Origin: JBDSZL01 sp039925145
GTDB taxonomy: Bacteria > Acidobacteriota > Vicinamibacteria > Vicinamibacterales > SCN-69-37
NCBI GenBank assembly: GCA_039925145.1
Contig: JBDSZL010000005.1
Location: forward strand, 6,478-70,477
Length of the DNA: 64,000 nt
Direction: 5' to 3'
Position 1 is the stretch's first letter. Every line of letters begins with the position of its first letter. Under the pieces are notes generated by a model. The model made no database searches and was not told the DNA's origin. It saw only the letters and a program-made list of their open reading frames with translations. A program made the position numbers and the translations under genes. Of the stretch, positions 54,777-62,893 are shown piece by piece.

Positions 54777-56186
54777 CGAGGAGCGCGCGAGCAGCCGCGC
54801 CGCGATGGCGTGCTGCAGCCGATTCACGGCCAGCGCGTCCAGCTGACGCGCGGCACCGAGTGCCTGGTCCATTCGCTTCAGCGCGAGGTAGGCGTTGACG
54901 CGGATCTGGACGACGGCGAACGCGTCCGTTGAACTTTCGTCGGCAACCGAGTCGAGCGTCGCGAGCGCGTCTGCCGGCTGGCTGCGAACGAGCAGCGTTT
55001 GCGCAAGCCGCACCCGCGTGCGCACGTCGGCGGGATCCAACGAGACGGCCGCCCTTAACAATTGCTCCGCCCGTTCGGGATCCGTTGCTCCGAGCAGCTC
55101 GGCGTAATCGCGGTAGGTCCCCGGGTTTGTCGAGCCGAGCTCGATGGCCCGTGCAAAAATCGGCAGCGCGGCACGGGGCTGATTGGACCGTGCCTCGAAC
55201 GTGGCGCGCGCTTCGAGCAGCCTGAGGTCGTCCGGTTTCTGCCGGGCCAGCTCTTCGAACGCGGATCGCGCGCGGCTGCGATCTTCGCGGCCGGCGGCCA
55301 ACAGGTCAGCCATCACGAGCCCCGCATCGAACGTCGACAGCGCGCGTTCGTTCAGAATCGCGACGCTCTCGGGCGGCGTGTACGCCGTGGTCCGCGCCAT
55401 GAACCTGCCGTCGTACACGTAGTCGTGAAGCTCGCTGAGCACGGTCTTCAGCGGCTTCTGAAAGACCGACTCGAGAGCCGTCGCAGACTCCGCGCCCGTC
55501 CGCACCATGGAGAGAAACCGGCTGGCGTTGGCGCTGTAGTGGTCGTTCCTAAGCAGCATGTGCGTGAGCGCCCAGCTTTCAGCGTAGAACTCCCCAGAGG
55601 GCCCCTGGCTGCGGTACTCCGGCGAGCGCGTCGTCACCGCAAAGATCCGATCGAGGGGAAGAAGGCGCTGAAGTGCGAGCTCCTGCACGCGGTCCGCCGG
55701 CGCGGTGCCCACCGTCATGAGGCGGCCCGAGAACGTCAACGTGGCGAAGTACTCGGCCAGACCTTCGTTGAGCCAGAGCGGATACCTTCCACCCGGCCGC
55801 GCGAACACCAGGTGCGCGTACTCGTGCGTGGCGATGCGGTAGGTATCCGCACCGGCCAATGGCATGACGATGTAATCGCGGTCTACGCCCGGGCGAAAGT
55901 ACGCGGCGGCCGTTTCGTTCACACGGTACGGACGGAACTCGCGTTGATTGGCGAAGACAATCAGCCGGACGGGCCGACCCGATGGTGGGGCCACGTTCAG
56001 CACCTGTGACAAGGCGGCACGGAGCGATTCGAAGTAGGTCAGCGTCTCGCGTGCGCGGCGCGTGCCGACGGTCGTGTAGATTTCGAAGTGGGGGCTCGAC
56101 GCGAACGACCACGCGTTCTCGACAGTTGCCGGCAGGCCAACCGCCAGACAGACGACCACGATGAGAACGAGGAGTCCGTATTTCAA
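54771..56186 (-). CDS. Exported gluzincin-type metallopeptidase with TPR-like repeats
   Basis: 471 residues from the TTG at 56186, fixed by GGAGGA just upstream; earlier in-frame codons overlap the opposite gene. A signal peptide (KYGLLVLIVVVCLAVGLP) is followed by a peptidase-MA-like domain with HEYAH (H121, H125) and E140 in PLWLNEGLAEYFA. The C-terminal half (about 310-470) has TPR-like helical pairs (ARSAFEELARQKPDDLRLLEA, PERAEQLLRAAVSLDPADV). Substrate unknown; periplasmic. It is divergent from the 56245 gene. Confidence 0.8.
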   Translation of the reverse strand: MKYGLLVLIVVVCLAVGLPATVENAWSFASSPHFEIYTTVGTRRARETLTYFESLRAALSQVLNVAPPSGRPVRLIVFANQREFRPYRVNETAAAYFRPGVDRDYIVMPLAGADTYRIATHEYAHLVFARPGGRYPLWLNEGLAEYFATLTFSGRLMTVGTAPADRVQELALQRLLPLDRIFAVTTRSPEYRSQGPSGEFYAESWALTHMLLRNDHYSANASRFLSMVRTGAESATALESVFQKPLKTVLSELHDYVYDGRFMARTTAYTPPESVAILNERALSTFDAGLVMADLLAAGREDRSRARSAFEELARQKPDDLRLLEARATFEARSNQPRAALPIFARAIELGSTNPGTYRDYAELLGATDPERAEQLLRAAVSLDPADVRTRVRLAQTLLVRSQPADALATLDSVADESSTDAFAVVQIRVNAYLALKRMDQALGAARQLDALAVNRLQHAIAARLLARSSP

Positions 56187-56244
56187 ACTTCCTCCGGCGG
56201 CCTTTTCGGTTGGCCCTGCGATCCAAGCTGAGAGGGTAACAGGA

Positions 56245-57315
56245 ATGAAGAAGCGTACGCTTTGGCCGGCAGCGTGGCTTCTCGGAGCCATGCTCCTGGC
56301 GCCGCAGTCGACAGTGGAGCGGGCAACTGGCGAGCGGCTGCTCGATGTCCGCGCGAACTACTGCAACCTGACGGACCCGCAGGGACGCATCATCTACACG
56401 CCGATGATCGGCGGGCTCGACGCCGTCACGCGTCGGGCGTGGTACTCGCGGATGGCCGGCGCCGGAGCGACGCATGTCGTCTTCGGGCCGGCCGGTTCGT
56501 ATGTCGACCCAGCCAATCCATGGCCGGCGTTCGACTTCTGGAACGACCTCCCGCGGTTCCGCGCGCTCGTGCTCGAGGCACTCGGGACGCGCTCGGCAGA
56601 CGGCCGCGGCTTTCGTCCAGTGCTGTTCATCGGACCCGACGCCGCGCCACGCGCTCGCATCGACCGCGACTGGCCACGGCTCGCCGAGTCCATCCGCGAT
56701 CTGCTGCCATTTGTGATCCTGGTTCCCGGCTGGGAACCCGTCACCGGCGGCTGGCGTAGCGCGGAACTCTCCTACGCCCTCACGCGCGGCCGTGCGATCT
56801 TCGGTCCCGAGTCGCACTGGTTCGCGCATTTCTCGCCAGGCCGGTTCAGCGGTCAGTCCGATCCGCCCGACGCGGACGATCCGTGGAAGGGCGACGCCCG
56901 CGAGTTCTGGCGAAGCGCGGGCGGAGAGCATGTCGAGGGCCTGCTATTTCAGACACCGCACGGCGCCGCCGTGCTCGGCCCGTGCGCGCGCTCTGTCGAT
57001 GACGGCGCGGGACGCGGGCTGCGTTATCCGGCCGGCTGCTGGAAGGAGTCGTTCGAGTCGGCGCTCTCACGTGTCGGCGCGGGGCAGTGCGTCGACCCGT
57101 ACGGCCAGCGGTCGCCCTGTGACTGGCCGAAGCGGCGTGTGGTGCTGTTCGAGACGGTGGCCTACGAAGCCTTTCGCGGCAAGGCGACAGACGCAGACGC
57201 CCGGCGAATCGCGACCGAGGCCGACTCGCTCTGCCGTGCGTACGCGGTGCGATGCGGATTCGGTAATGGTGTGCCGCAGGCGCCCGGCTCAGCGTTGGCC
57301 GGCGTCGAGCCATGA
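56245..57315 (+). CDS. Exported hypothetical protein
   Basis: 356 residues from the ATG at 56245 (AGGA upstream). A signal peptide (LWPAAWLLGAMLLAPQSTVE) is followed by a globular part with DVRANYCNLTDPQGRI, GAGATHVVFGPAGSYVDP and FVILVPGWEPVTGGWRS. No family recognised; Cys-rich C-terminal half (CARSVDDG, GAGQCVDPYGQRSPCDWPKRR, SLCRAYAVRCGFG) suggests disulfides. It overlaps the sulfatase-type gene tail-to-tail by 27 bp. Function unknown. Confidence 0.65.
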   Translation: MKKRTLWPAAWLLGAMLLAPQSTVERATGERLLDVRANYCNLTDPQGRIIYTPMIGGLDAVTRRAWYSRMAGAGATHVVFGPAGSYVDPANPWPAFDFWNDLPRFRALVLEALGTRSADGRGFRPVLFIGPDAAPRARIDRDWPRLAESIRDLLPFVILVPGWEPVTGGWRSAELSYALTRGRAIFGPESHWFAHFSPGRFSGQSDPPDADDPWKGDAREFWRSAGGEHVEGLLFQTPHGAAVLGPCARSVDDGAGRGLRYPAGCWKESFESALSRVGAGQCVDPYGQRSPCDWPKRRVVLFETVAYEAFRGKATDADARRIATEADSLCRAYAVRCGFGNGVPQAPGSALAGVEP

Positions 57316-59049
57316 CTGCACGCGCGCCTCGTACAGCGCGGCGCGCACGGGCTCGCGACTGGCGAGATTCTGCCGCTCGCCAGTGTCGCTGCAGACGTCG
57401 TGCAGGTGCGACCGCCTCGCCTCCGTTTCGTAGAGGTACTTCCAGCATCCGTCCCTGAGTCCCATCCACCCGAGCGAGTAGTCGGCGAAGAACAGCGCCA
57501 TCCGGCTGCCCGGCGCCACGAGCGATGTCCCTTCGTCTCGATCGTCTGGCGGCAGGCCCGTCAGATCGCGCAGCGTGGCGCCGGTGTCGACGAGACTGGC
57601 GGCACGCGGCACGTGAAGGGGCGCGGTGAGCCTGCCGGCCAGCCAGATGAAGTACGGCACGCGCACGTTCTCGTCGTAGATGAACAACGTGTGCCCACTG
57701 TTCCCGCGATGCTGTCCGAACGCCTCGCCATGATCGCCGACGACGACGATGAGGGTGTGCGAGTCGAGCGCGCGGACGCGCAGCCCGGCGAGCAGCGCGT
57801 CGAGCGCGCGGTCGGCGTCGCCAAGCGCATTCCGGTATCGATCGAACTCGGAGTCGCCTGTGAAGGGATCGCGGCGAGATGCCGCGTACGGGTGATGGCC
57901 GGCGATGGGCAGATACGTGAGCAGGAAGGGCGCATGCGCCGGCTGTGCGTCGATCCATCCGAGCATGCGCGAGACGGTGGCCGACTCGTCGACGCCGAAG
58001 CTCGACTCGACCTGCCCCCCGATGGCGCCGGCGTCCTCGGCGACCTGATAGCCCTGCTGCTCGACGAGCGCATCCATTCCGAGGTAGCGGAAACGACCCG
58101 AGTGGAAGAGCCCCGTCTGGTAGCCGGCATCCGAGAACGAGCGCGCGACAGACGCGCAGGGGAGTGTGGCATGCGCTGATGCCTGCACCCCGAAGATCGG
58201 CAGCCGGCCGCAGAGCGTCGCATACAGGCCCTTGACGCTCTCTGGGTACACCGCGTACGCCGCGTCGAAGACGAGTGCCTGCTGGCTCAGTCGTGTGAGC
58301 GCCGGCATCGGATCGTCGGTCGCTCCGTACGGCCGCAGGTACGCGGCCGCCGTCGACTCGAGCACGACGAGCACCACGTTGAAGCCACGCGCGGCGCCCC
58401 TGTACGCCGACAGGTCAGGTTCCGCGCCGGTGGTCGTGGCGCCCGCGGGGCTCGTGCGCCACGCGCGCGCGGATGACTCGTCTGGTGCGTCGGCGGAGAC
58501 ACGATCGCGCCATGCTGATGCGGTCAGCGCCGTGATGGCGTTGCGATCGAGGCCAGCTGTCTCGCTGCGGGATGCCGCGATTGGCCCAAACATGGCGATC
58601 GAGACGAGGGCCACGGCCCATGCCGCCGGCCGCCGAGGTCCAACGACCGCGATGCTCAGCGGCGGGAATAGAACGCCGGCGCCGACGACCAGCAGGAGTC
58701 TCAACACGTTGGCCGTCGTCAAATGATGGACCACCGAGTCCGAGAGGGCGCCGCCCGCGGCCGCGAGCATGGTGGGTGTGAGCGGTGAGCCGAGCACGAT
58801 GGTCGCCGGCACGTTGATGGCCGCGTAGCCCACGAGTGCCGCGTAGAGGACCCAGGCGATCCGATGCGAACGGAGCGCCGCCGTCAGCAATCCAGCCGTC
58901 GCCGCCACTCCGATGTCCTGCCACATCAGCGCGACGGGAGTCCATACGGATGTCGTCGCGCCGAGCGCGATCACGACGAGCAGGCGGGCGGTCAGCAGCA
59001 CGCCCAGGGTACTGGCGGCGAGTCGGAGGGGCAGCCGGTCAGCAGACAT
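57289..59049 (-). CDS. Membrane sulfatase-type phosphoglycerol/phosphoethanolamine-transferase-like protein
   Basis: 586 residues. Five or so N-terminal membrane helices (about 7-185) are followed by a periplasmic alkaline-phosphatase-superfamily domain: FNVVLVVLESTAAAY, VYPESVKGLYATLCG (probable nucleophile Ser region), YLPIAGHHPYA and IVVVGDHGEAFGQHRGNSGH (metal site). This is the LtaS/EptA/OpgE-like architecture; the donor and acceptor are unknown. Its start overlaps the desaturase-fusion stop by 11 bp, and it is the last gene of the five-gene operon. Confidence 0.8.
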   Translation of the reverse strand: MSADRLPLRLAASTLGVLLTARLLVVIALGATTSVWTPVALMWQDIGVAATAGLLTAALRSHRIAWVLYAALVGYAAINVPATIVLGSPLTPTMLAAAGGALSDSVVHHLTTANVLRLLLVVGAGVLFPPLSIAVVGPRRPAAWAVALVSIAMFGPIAASRSETAGLDRNAITALTASAWRDRVSADAPDESSARAWRTSPAGATTTGAEPDLSAYRGAARGFNVVLVVLESTAAAYLRPYGATDDPMPALTRLSQQALVFDAAYAVYPESVKGLYATLCGRLPIFGVQASAHATLPCASVARSFSDAGYQTGLFHSGRFRYLGMDALVEQQGYQVAEDAGAIGGQVESSFGVDESATVSRMLGWIDAQPAHAPFLLTYLPIAGHHPYAASRRDPFTGDSEFDRYRNALGDADRALDALLAGLRVRALDSHTLIVVVGDHGEAFGQHRGNSGHTLFIYDENVRVPYFIWLAGRLTAPLHVPRAASLVDTGATLRDLTGLPPDDRDEGTSLVAPGSRMALFFADYSLGWMGLRDGCWKYLYETEARRSHLHDVCSDTGERQNLASREPVRAALYEARVQSWLDAGQR

Positions 59050-60172
59050 GGGCGCCCACGGCGTTCACACGCTTCAGCAGCCAGCGTGACACCGGCACAC
59101 CGCGTCCACGTCGCCTCCAGATCCAGTCGTGCACCACGACCAGGGGCGCCGGCGGATGCGCGTAGATGGCTCCACGATCGCCGAGGAACGCGAGAGGGAT
59201 CACGATCATGTCGGCGTCTGTCCGGTCGACAGGCGTGAAGAGCGCGTGATCGTAGGCGACGGTGTCGCCGAGCAGGATCCGCGCTCGCGTCAGATGACTC
59301 GCGTTGGCGTCGACGACGGTGATGGCTGCGTCGGGGAGCAGCCGTCGCAGAATCAGCGCCGTCCGCGGAAACAGTCCGCCTCCGATGACGCGCACGGAGC
59401 GGATAGGCGGCACGTCGGCCAGCAGCGTGCGAAGCGCGCGTTCGTGCGGCGCGAGCACGAGGCGCTGCAGGAGTGGCGAGTTGACCACTAGACGTTCGAG
59501 TCCATCCAGCACCACGCACGTCGTGTGGACGGGTTCCAGCCAGCGAAGCACTGGAGGCCACCGGCTGCTGCGGTCGTCCTGACGCCCGCGAAGGCCCAGC
59601 TTCTTCCAGTGCAGTGCGGGTCGGTGGTGGTGCTCCACGTGAAAGCCGTCGTTGAAGAACAACGTGTTGTAGACCCGTCCGTAGTGACTCGTGGTGCCGC
59701 GCGCGTGTTCGAAGTGTCCCTGCAGAAAGCAGAGCACCAGCCCCATCGTCCAGCCCGGCAGATAGACCTGGATGAATATCTCTGGCGCGGCAGTCGCGAT
59801 GACGATCCAGAGGCTGGCCACGAGGGCTGTCTCGACGCGCATGGCCGGCGTCCACCGCCAGCCCATGGGCCTCCGGTCAGCTGCAGGACTCCGCGCGCTC
59901 TCGGCGTGATGCGCGAGATGCCGTGCCCGCCAGACGCTCTGCGGTACTCCGAGCACCAGGCTCAGGTAGGCCGAGAACAGCTGGTTGGCACGGCTCGAGG
60001 CGAAGAACGGCAGATGGATGAAGTTGTGCGACACCGTGTTCGCACTCCACCAGAGGCCGATGGCCACCAGAGGCACGGACGGAATCATCAACAGCAGCAC
60101 GCCGTGCAGGACGGCGAGCGCGACGAGCAGGCCGTCCCACTCGGAGTGACGAAGCAAGCTCGCCGCGCGCAT
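59039..60172 (-). CDS. Fatty-acid desaturase-like membrane protein fused to a Rossmann (SAM-type) domain
   Basis: 377 residues. N-terminal desaturase part (about 1-215) with hydrophobic helices and His boxes H49xxxH53, H85LAHH89, H153FEH156 and H178VEHHH183. The C-terminal part (about 255-345) is a Rossmann fold with VRVIGGGLFPRTALILRRLLP, VVDANASHLTRAR and DADMIVIPLAF, resembling nicotianamine-synthase/SAM-methyltransferase domains. The combination is unusual. It lies 6 bp after the small exported-protein gene and overlaps the sulfatase-type gene by 11 bp. Confidence 0.78.
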   Translation of the reverse strand: MRAASLLRHSEWDGLLVALAVLHGVLLLMIPSVPLVAIGLWWSANTVSHNFIHLPFFASSRANQLFSAYLSLVLGVPQSVWRARHLAHHAESARSPAADRRPMGWRWTPAMRVETALVASLWIVIATAAPEIFIQVYLPGWTMGLVLCFLQGHFEHARGTTSHYGRVYNTLFFNDGFHVEHHHRPALHWKKLGLRGRQDDRSSRWPPVLRWLEPVHTTCVVLDGLERLVVNSPLLQRLVLAPHERALRTLLADVPPIRSVRVIGGGLFPRTALILRRLLPDAAITVVDANASHLTRARILLGDTVAYDHALFTPVDRTDADMIVIPLAFLGDRGAIYAHPPAPLVVVHDWIWRRRGRGVPVSRWLLKRVNAVGAHVC

Positions 60173-60178
60173 GAGAGC

Positions 60179-60682
60179 CTACCGCTTCGCCGCGGCCTGA
60201 TCGAGCGCCGAGAACAGCGCGGTGTACTCGCCTGTCCGGTTTGCCGGATTCATTTTGGTCACGCCGGTGTTCAACGAATAGACATCCGGACTCTTCGCAG
60301 CCTCGTCGGCGAGCCGTACTCGTGAAGGGGCCTCCCAGCGGGTACCGAACGCCACGATCTGGCTTGTGCCAGCCACAGACTTCAGGTCGTTCCATTCGGC
60401 CGTGCAGGTGGACGCCTTGCCGGCCGGGCACGTGTACAGCAGATAGCCCTTCTGCGGTTTGCTGTAGGCATCGGCGACCGGGTAGTTCCCCGGCGCGTGA
60501 GGGGTGGCGACCAGAAACGTGCCCCAGACCTGCACGGTGCCGCCTGTCGCGGTGTTCGGCGTCAACACGATCCGATCGACCACCGCGTAGACGCCCACCG
60601 GATCGCTCGCGCGCGCCTTGGCCACCCCTCCACACACCATCACCAACGCGAGGGCACATGTCGTCATTCGTTGCTTGGTCAT
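60179..60682 (-). CDS. Small exported hypothetical protein
   Basis: 167 residues from the ATG at 60682, which overlaps the FecR-like stop by one base. A signal peptide (CALALVMVCGGVAKARAS) is followed by a beta-rich domain (VGVYAVVDRIVLTPNTATGG, VQVWGTFLVATP) and two cysteines (YTCPAGKASTCTAEW) likely to form a disulfide. No family recognised. It sits in the five-gene operon between FecR and the desaturase fusion. Confidence 0.68.
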   Translation of the reverse strand: MTKQRMTTCALALVMVCGGVAKARASDPVGVYAVVDRIVLTPNTATGGTVQVWGTFLVATPHAPGNYPVADAYSKPQKGYLLYTCPAGKASTCTAEWNDLKSVAGTSQIVAFGTRWEAPSRVRLADEAAKSPDVYSLNTGVTKMNPANRTGEYTALFSALDQAAAKR

Positions 60683-61704
60683 CACTTGTCTCCTTGTCCG
60701 CGCCACTGCTGTTTCCACGTGCGCCACCACGACGCCGTGCCGAGTCCGAGTTCGTCCCACCAGCCGTCGAGCATCTCGCGGCGTCCCGCACGCACGCCTT
60801 CGCGCGTCACACCTGCTGGCGGCGGCACGAAGCCGGCCAGTCGATCGAACACGCGATCGCGATCGGCCGCCGGCACACGCGACAGCAGGTGCCAGAGCGT
60901 GACGACTTCGCGCTGGCGGGCGTCGCTGAGCACGCGGTCCAGCGCGGCCGTCTTCAGAGGACCGTCAGCCGCTCCGAAGTCGATGGCCGAGAGCGCCTCT
61001 TGAAACGCTGCTGATGTGTCTTCGTAATAGGGCGTGCCCGGTCCGTGGCCGCGGCGCGTCGGGCAGACGGCGCCGGCCGGAATGAACGACTCGTGGCCGC
61101 GCCACTCGAACCCGACCCACCCCGAGGTCACACGCACCAGGCCCGCGCCCTCATCGTCGACCGTCAACGTGTAGGCGCATCCCAAATCGATTGCGGTCGC
61201 CGAGGGCGTCTCGACGAAGAACTGGCCGGGCGGCGCCCAGATCAGCGCGTGCATCGTGCCGCGCGCCAGGTGCAGACGGTAGTTGCCCGCGCCGGAGGCC
61301 ATGAGGCTGATGCGGCTGCCGGGATCGACGTTGACGCGGCCGATATCGCCAACACCGATGCTCGCGCGGGCGTCGGCGTCGGTGACGAGCCAGCGGCCGA
61401 CGGCCAGATTGCCTTCGTTCACCAGTGGCCGGGAGGCGAGCTGTGGTGTTCCCGCAAGGCGCGTCACCGCCATGACGGGGCGTTGGTCGTGATGACGCCA
61501 GGCGAGCCCGGCGAGCAGCATCACGCAGGCGGCGTTCATCAACGCGAAGGCGTAGAACATCAGCCGTCTCGCGGAACGCGGTGGATCGACCACGAACGTC
61601 GCTCGCGTGCCCTCGCGGTGTGCGAAGGGACGCAACTCGCGTTCGAGCTGGGCAATCAGCGGGTCGGGCGGTCCACTCCGGTCCCACAGGTACTCATCGC
61701 TCAT
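60682..61704 (-). CDS. FecR-like membrane protein (anti-sigma regulator)
   Basis: 340 residues. A cytoplasmic N-terminal region of about 45 residues, one membrane helix (LMFYAFALMNAACVMLLAGLAW) and a FecR-type periplasmic domain (WLVTDADARASIGVGDIGRVNV, LARGTMHALIWAPPGQFFVETP, SGWVGFEWRGHESFIPAGAV). FecR proteins inhibit or activate a partner ECF sigma. Overlaps the sigma gene by 11 bp and the small exported gene by 1 bp. Confidence 0.82.
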   Translation of the reverse strand: MSDEYLWDRSGPPDPLIAQLERELRPFAHREGTRATFVVDPPRSARRLMFYAFALMNAACVMLLAGLAWRHHDQRPVMAVTRLAGTPQLASRPLVNEGNLAVGRWLVTDADARASIGVGDIGRVNVDPGSRISLMASGAGNYRLHLARGTMHALIWAPPGQFFVETPSATAIDLGCAYTLTVDDEGAGLVRVTSGWVGFEWRGHESFIPAGAVCPTRRGHGPGTPYYEDTSAAFQEALSAIDFGAADGPLKTAALDRVLSDARQREVVTLWHLLSRVPAADRDRVFDRLAGFVPPPAGVTREGVRAGRREMLDGWWDELGLGTASWWRTWKQQWRGQGDK

Positions 61705-62221
61705 CGGGTTCCTTCTTCTCCAGGAGGTCGCGCAGCTGCTTCATGCCGCGACAGAGGTTGACGCGTACGGAGGCCTCGGTCAGTCCGGTGCGGTGCGCGA
61801 TTTCCTGGCCCGTCATTCCTTCGACCAGACGAAGCGTCAGCGTCTCGTGGTACGCCGGCGTGAGGCTTCGAATCGCAGCGAGCACCGCCGTGCCGTCGGG
61901 CGCATCGACGGGCGGCCCTGGAAGTTCCTCGGGCAGCGTCTCGGTTGGCCGTCGGCGCCGCAGCTGGTCGATCGCGCGGCTGCGCGCAATCGCGGCCAGC
62001 CATCCGCCAAACGCGGCCGGCTCGCGCAACGAGGTCAGCCGCTTCAACGCGTGCAGAAAGACGTCCTGCACCACATCGTCGACGTCCAGTGACGTCGTGT
62101 TGGACAGCACGATGCCGTGGACCATGCGCGCGTAGAGTGCGTACAGCGCGCCGAACGCGTCGCGATCGCCCTGCTGAGCCGCCTGGACGAGGCGCGGCGT
62201 CTCGTCCATCCGCTCAGTCAC
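61694..62221 (-). CDS. ECF-type RNA polymerase sigma factor
   Basis: 175 residues, GTG start or ATG at 62209. Region 2: LDVDDVVQDVFLHALKRL and FGGWLAAIARSRAIDQLRRRR. Region 4: LTPAYHETLTLRLVEGMTGQEIAHRTGLTEASVRVNLCRGMKQLRD. It is the first gene of the operon whose other members are FecR-like, small exported, desaturase fusion and sulfatase-type genes, so likely regulates them. Confidence 0.9.
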   Translation of the reverse strand: MTERMDETPRLVQAAQQGDRDAFGALYALYARMVHGIVLSNTTSLDVDDVVQDVFLHALKRLTSLREPAAFGGWLAAIARSRAIDQLRRRRPTETLPEELPGPPVDAPDGTAVLAAIRSLTPAYHETLTLRLVEGMTGQEIAHRTGLTEASVRVNLCRGMKQLRDLLEKKEPDER

Positions 62222-62431
62222 CTGATGCTCACACTGGGAAGGACGCGAACATGAGGCATGTTGTTAACGGGGTGCAGGCCGGCCGCCGGCTGCGCGGGGG
62301 TGCAGCCCACCCGGTGATGGCATTCTGAGTCGCGCCGGGCGCTTGAAGGGAAAAACAGCTACCGCTCAACGAAGCCTGTTGCTAAGATCTTGCGGCTCCC
62401 CAAGCTTAACTGAATAGAGGATGTTCGAAAT

Positions 62432-62893
62432 ATGGCGTGGCGGGGAGTCAGTTGGCTGCCATTCACCCAGAGTTGTGTGAACCTGCACGTGCCGCAGGCG
62501 TCAGGCGTGTACGCGCTGCACGACCACTCCGGAATTGTGTATGTGGGTCAGTCAGAAGACTTGCACATGCGTTTGACGACGCAGCTGGCGAGTCTGGACG
62601 ATTGCCTGCGCGTGCTCGGACCCTTGCGTTTCAGCGTCGAGCTGAGCCCGGCTCCGGCACGGCAGGTGCGGTGCACGCGGCTCATAGCGGAACTACGCCC
62701 CCTTGCAATTCTTCTCAGTGAGGGCGATGCCATCGAACTTGGCAGACAGGCGGGGGAGGCTCGGGGCTTGGGGCTTGGGGCTTGGGGCTTGGGGCTTGGG
62801 GCTTGGGGAGGGCGTGGGACGGAGCTCGAGGTCTGCCGGGGCAGACCTCGAGCGTTGGGTGAGCTAGACCGGGTTAGCGGCGTTTCAGGTTGA
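62432..62893 (+). CDS. GIY-YIG-like small protein with repeat-derived C-terminal tail
   Basis: 153 residues. The N-terminal 95 residues resemble a GIY-YIG nuclease: G25-V-Y27 and Y37-V-G39 with R47. The expected catalytic Glu position (ExxLI) reads C81-T-R-L-I, so it is probably inactive. From about residue 108 the tail (ARGLGLGAWGLGLG...) is translated from the heptanucleotide repeat, so its C-terminus is repeat-derived. It runs 20 bp into the opposite outer-membrane gene. It may be a real gene with an eroded end or a relic. Confidence 0.55.
   Translation: MAWRGVSWLPFTQSCVNLHVPQASGVYALHDHSGIVYVGQSEDLHMRLTTQLASLDDCLRVLGPLRFSVELSPAPARQVRCTRLIAELRPLAILLSEGDAIELGRQAGEARGLGLGAWGLGLGAWGGRGTELEVCRGRPRALGELDRVSGVSG
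62756..62809 (+). repeat. Heptanucleotide repeat tract inside the GIY-YIG-like ORF
   Basis: Six to seven near-perfect copies of GGGGCTT, with a GAGGCTC variant at the beginning, form the most regular tract in the window. It encodes the GLGLGAWG tail. Confidence 0.92.
62824..62853. repeat. 14-bp perfect inverted repeat with 2-nt loop
   Basis: GCTCGAGGTCTGCC (62824-62837) and its exact complement (62840-62853). It lies 21 bp past the stop of the outer-membrane gene and could form a stable hairpin there, with no U-run. Confidence 0.85.

Noticed and set aside
62336..62350. 13-mer (CCGGGCGCTTGAA) shared with the region at 20681
   Set aside because: Too short in a GC-rich genome to call a repeat on two copies; it may be chance.
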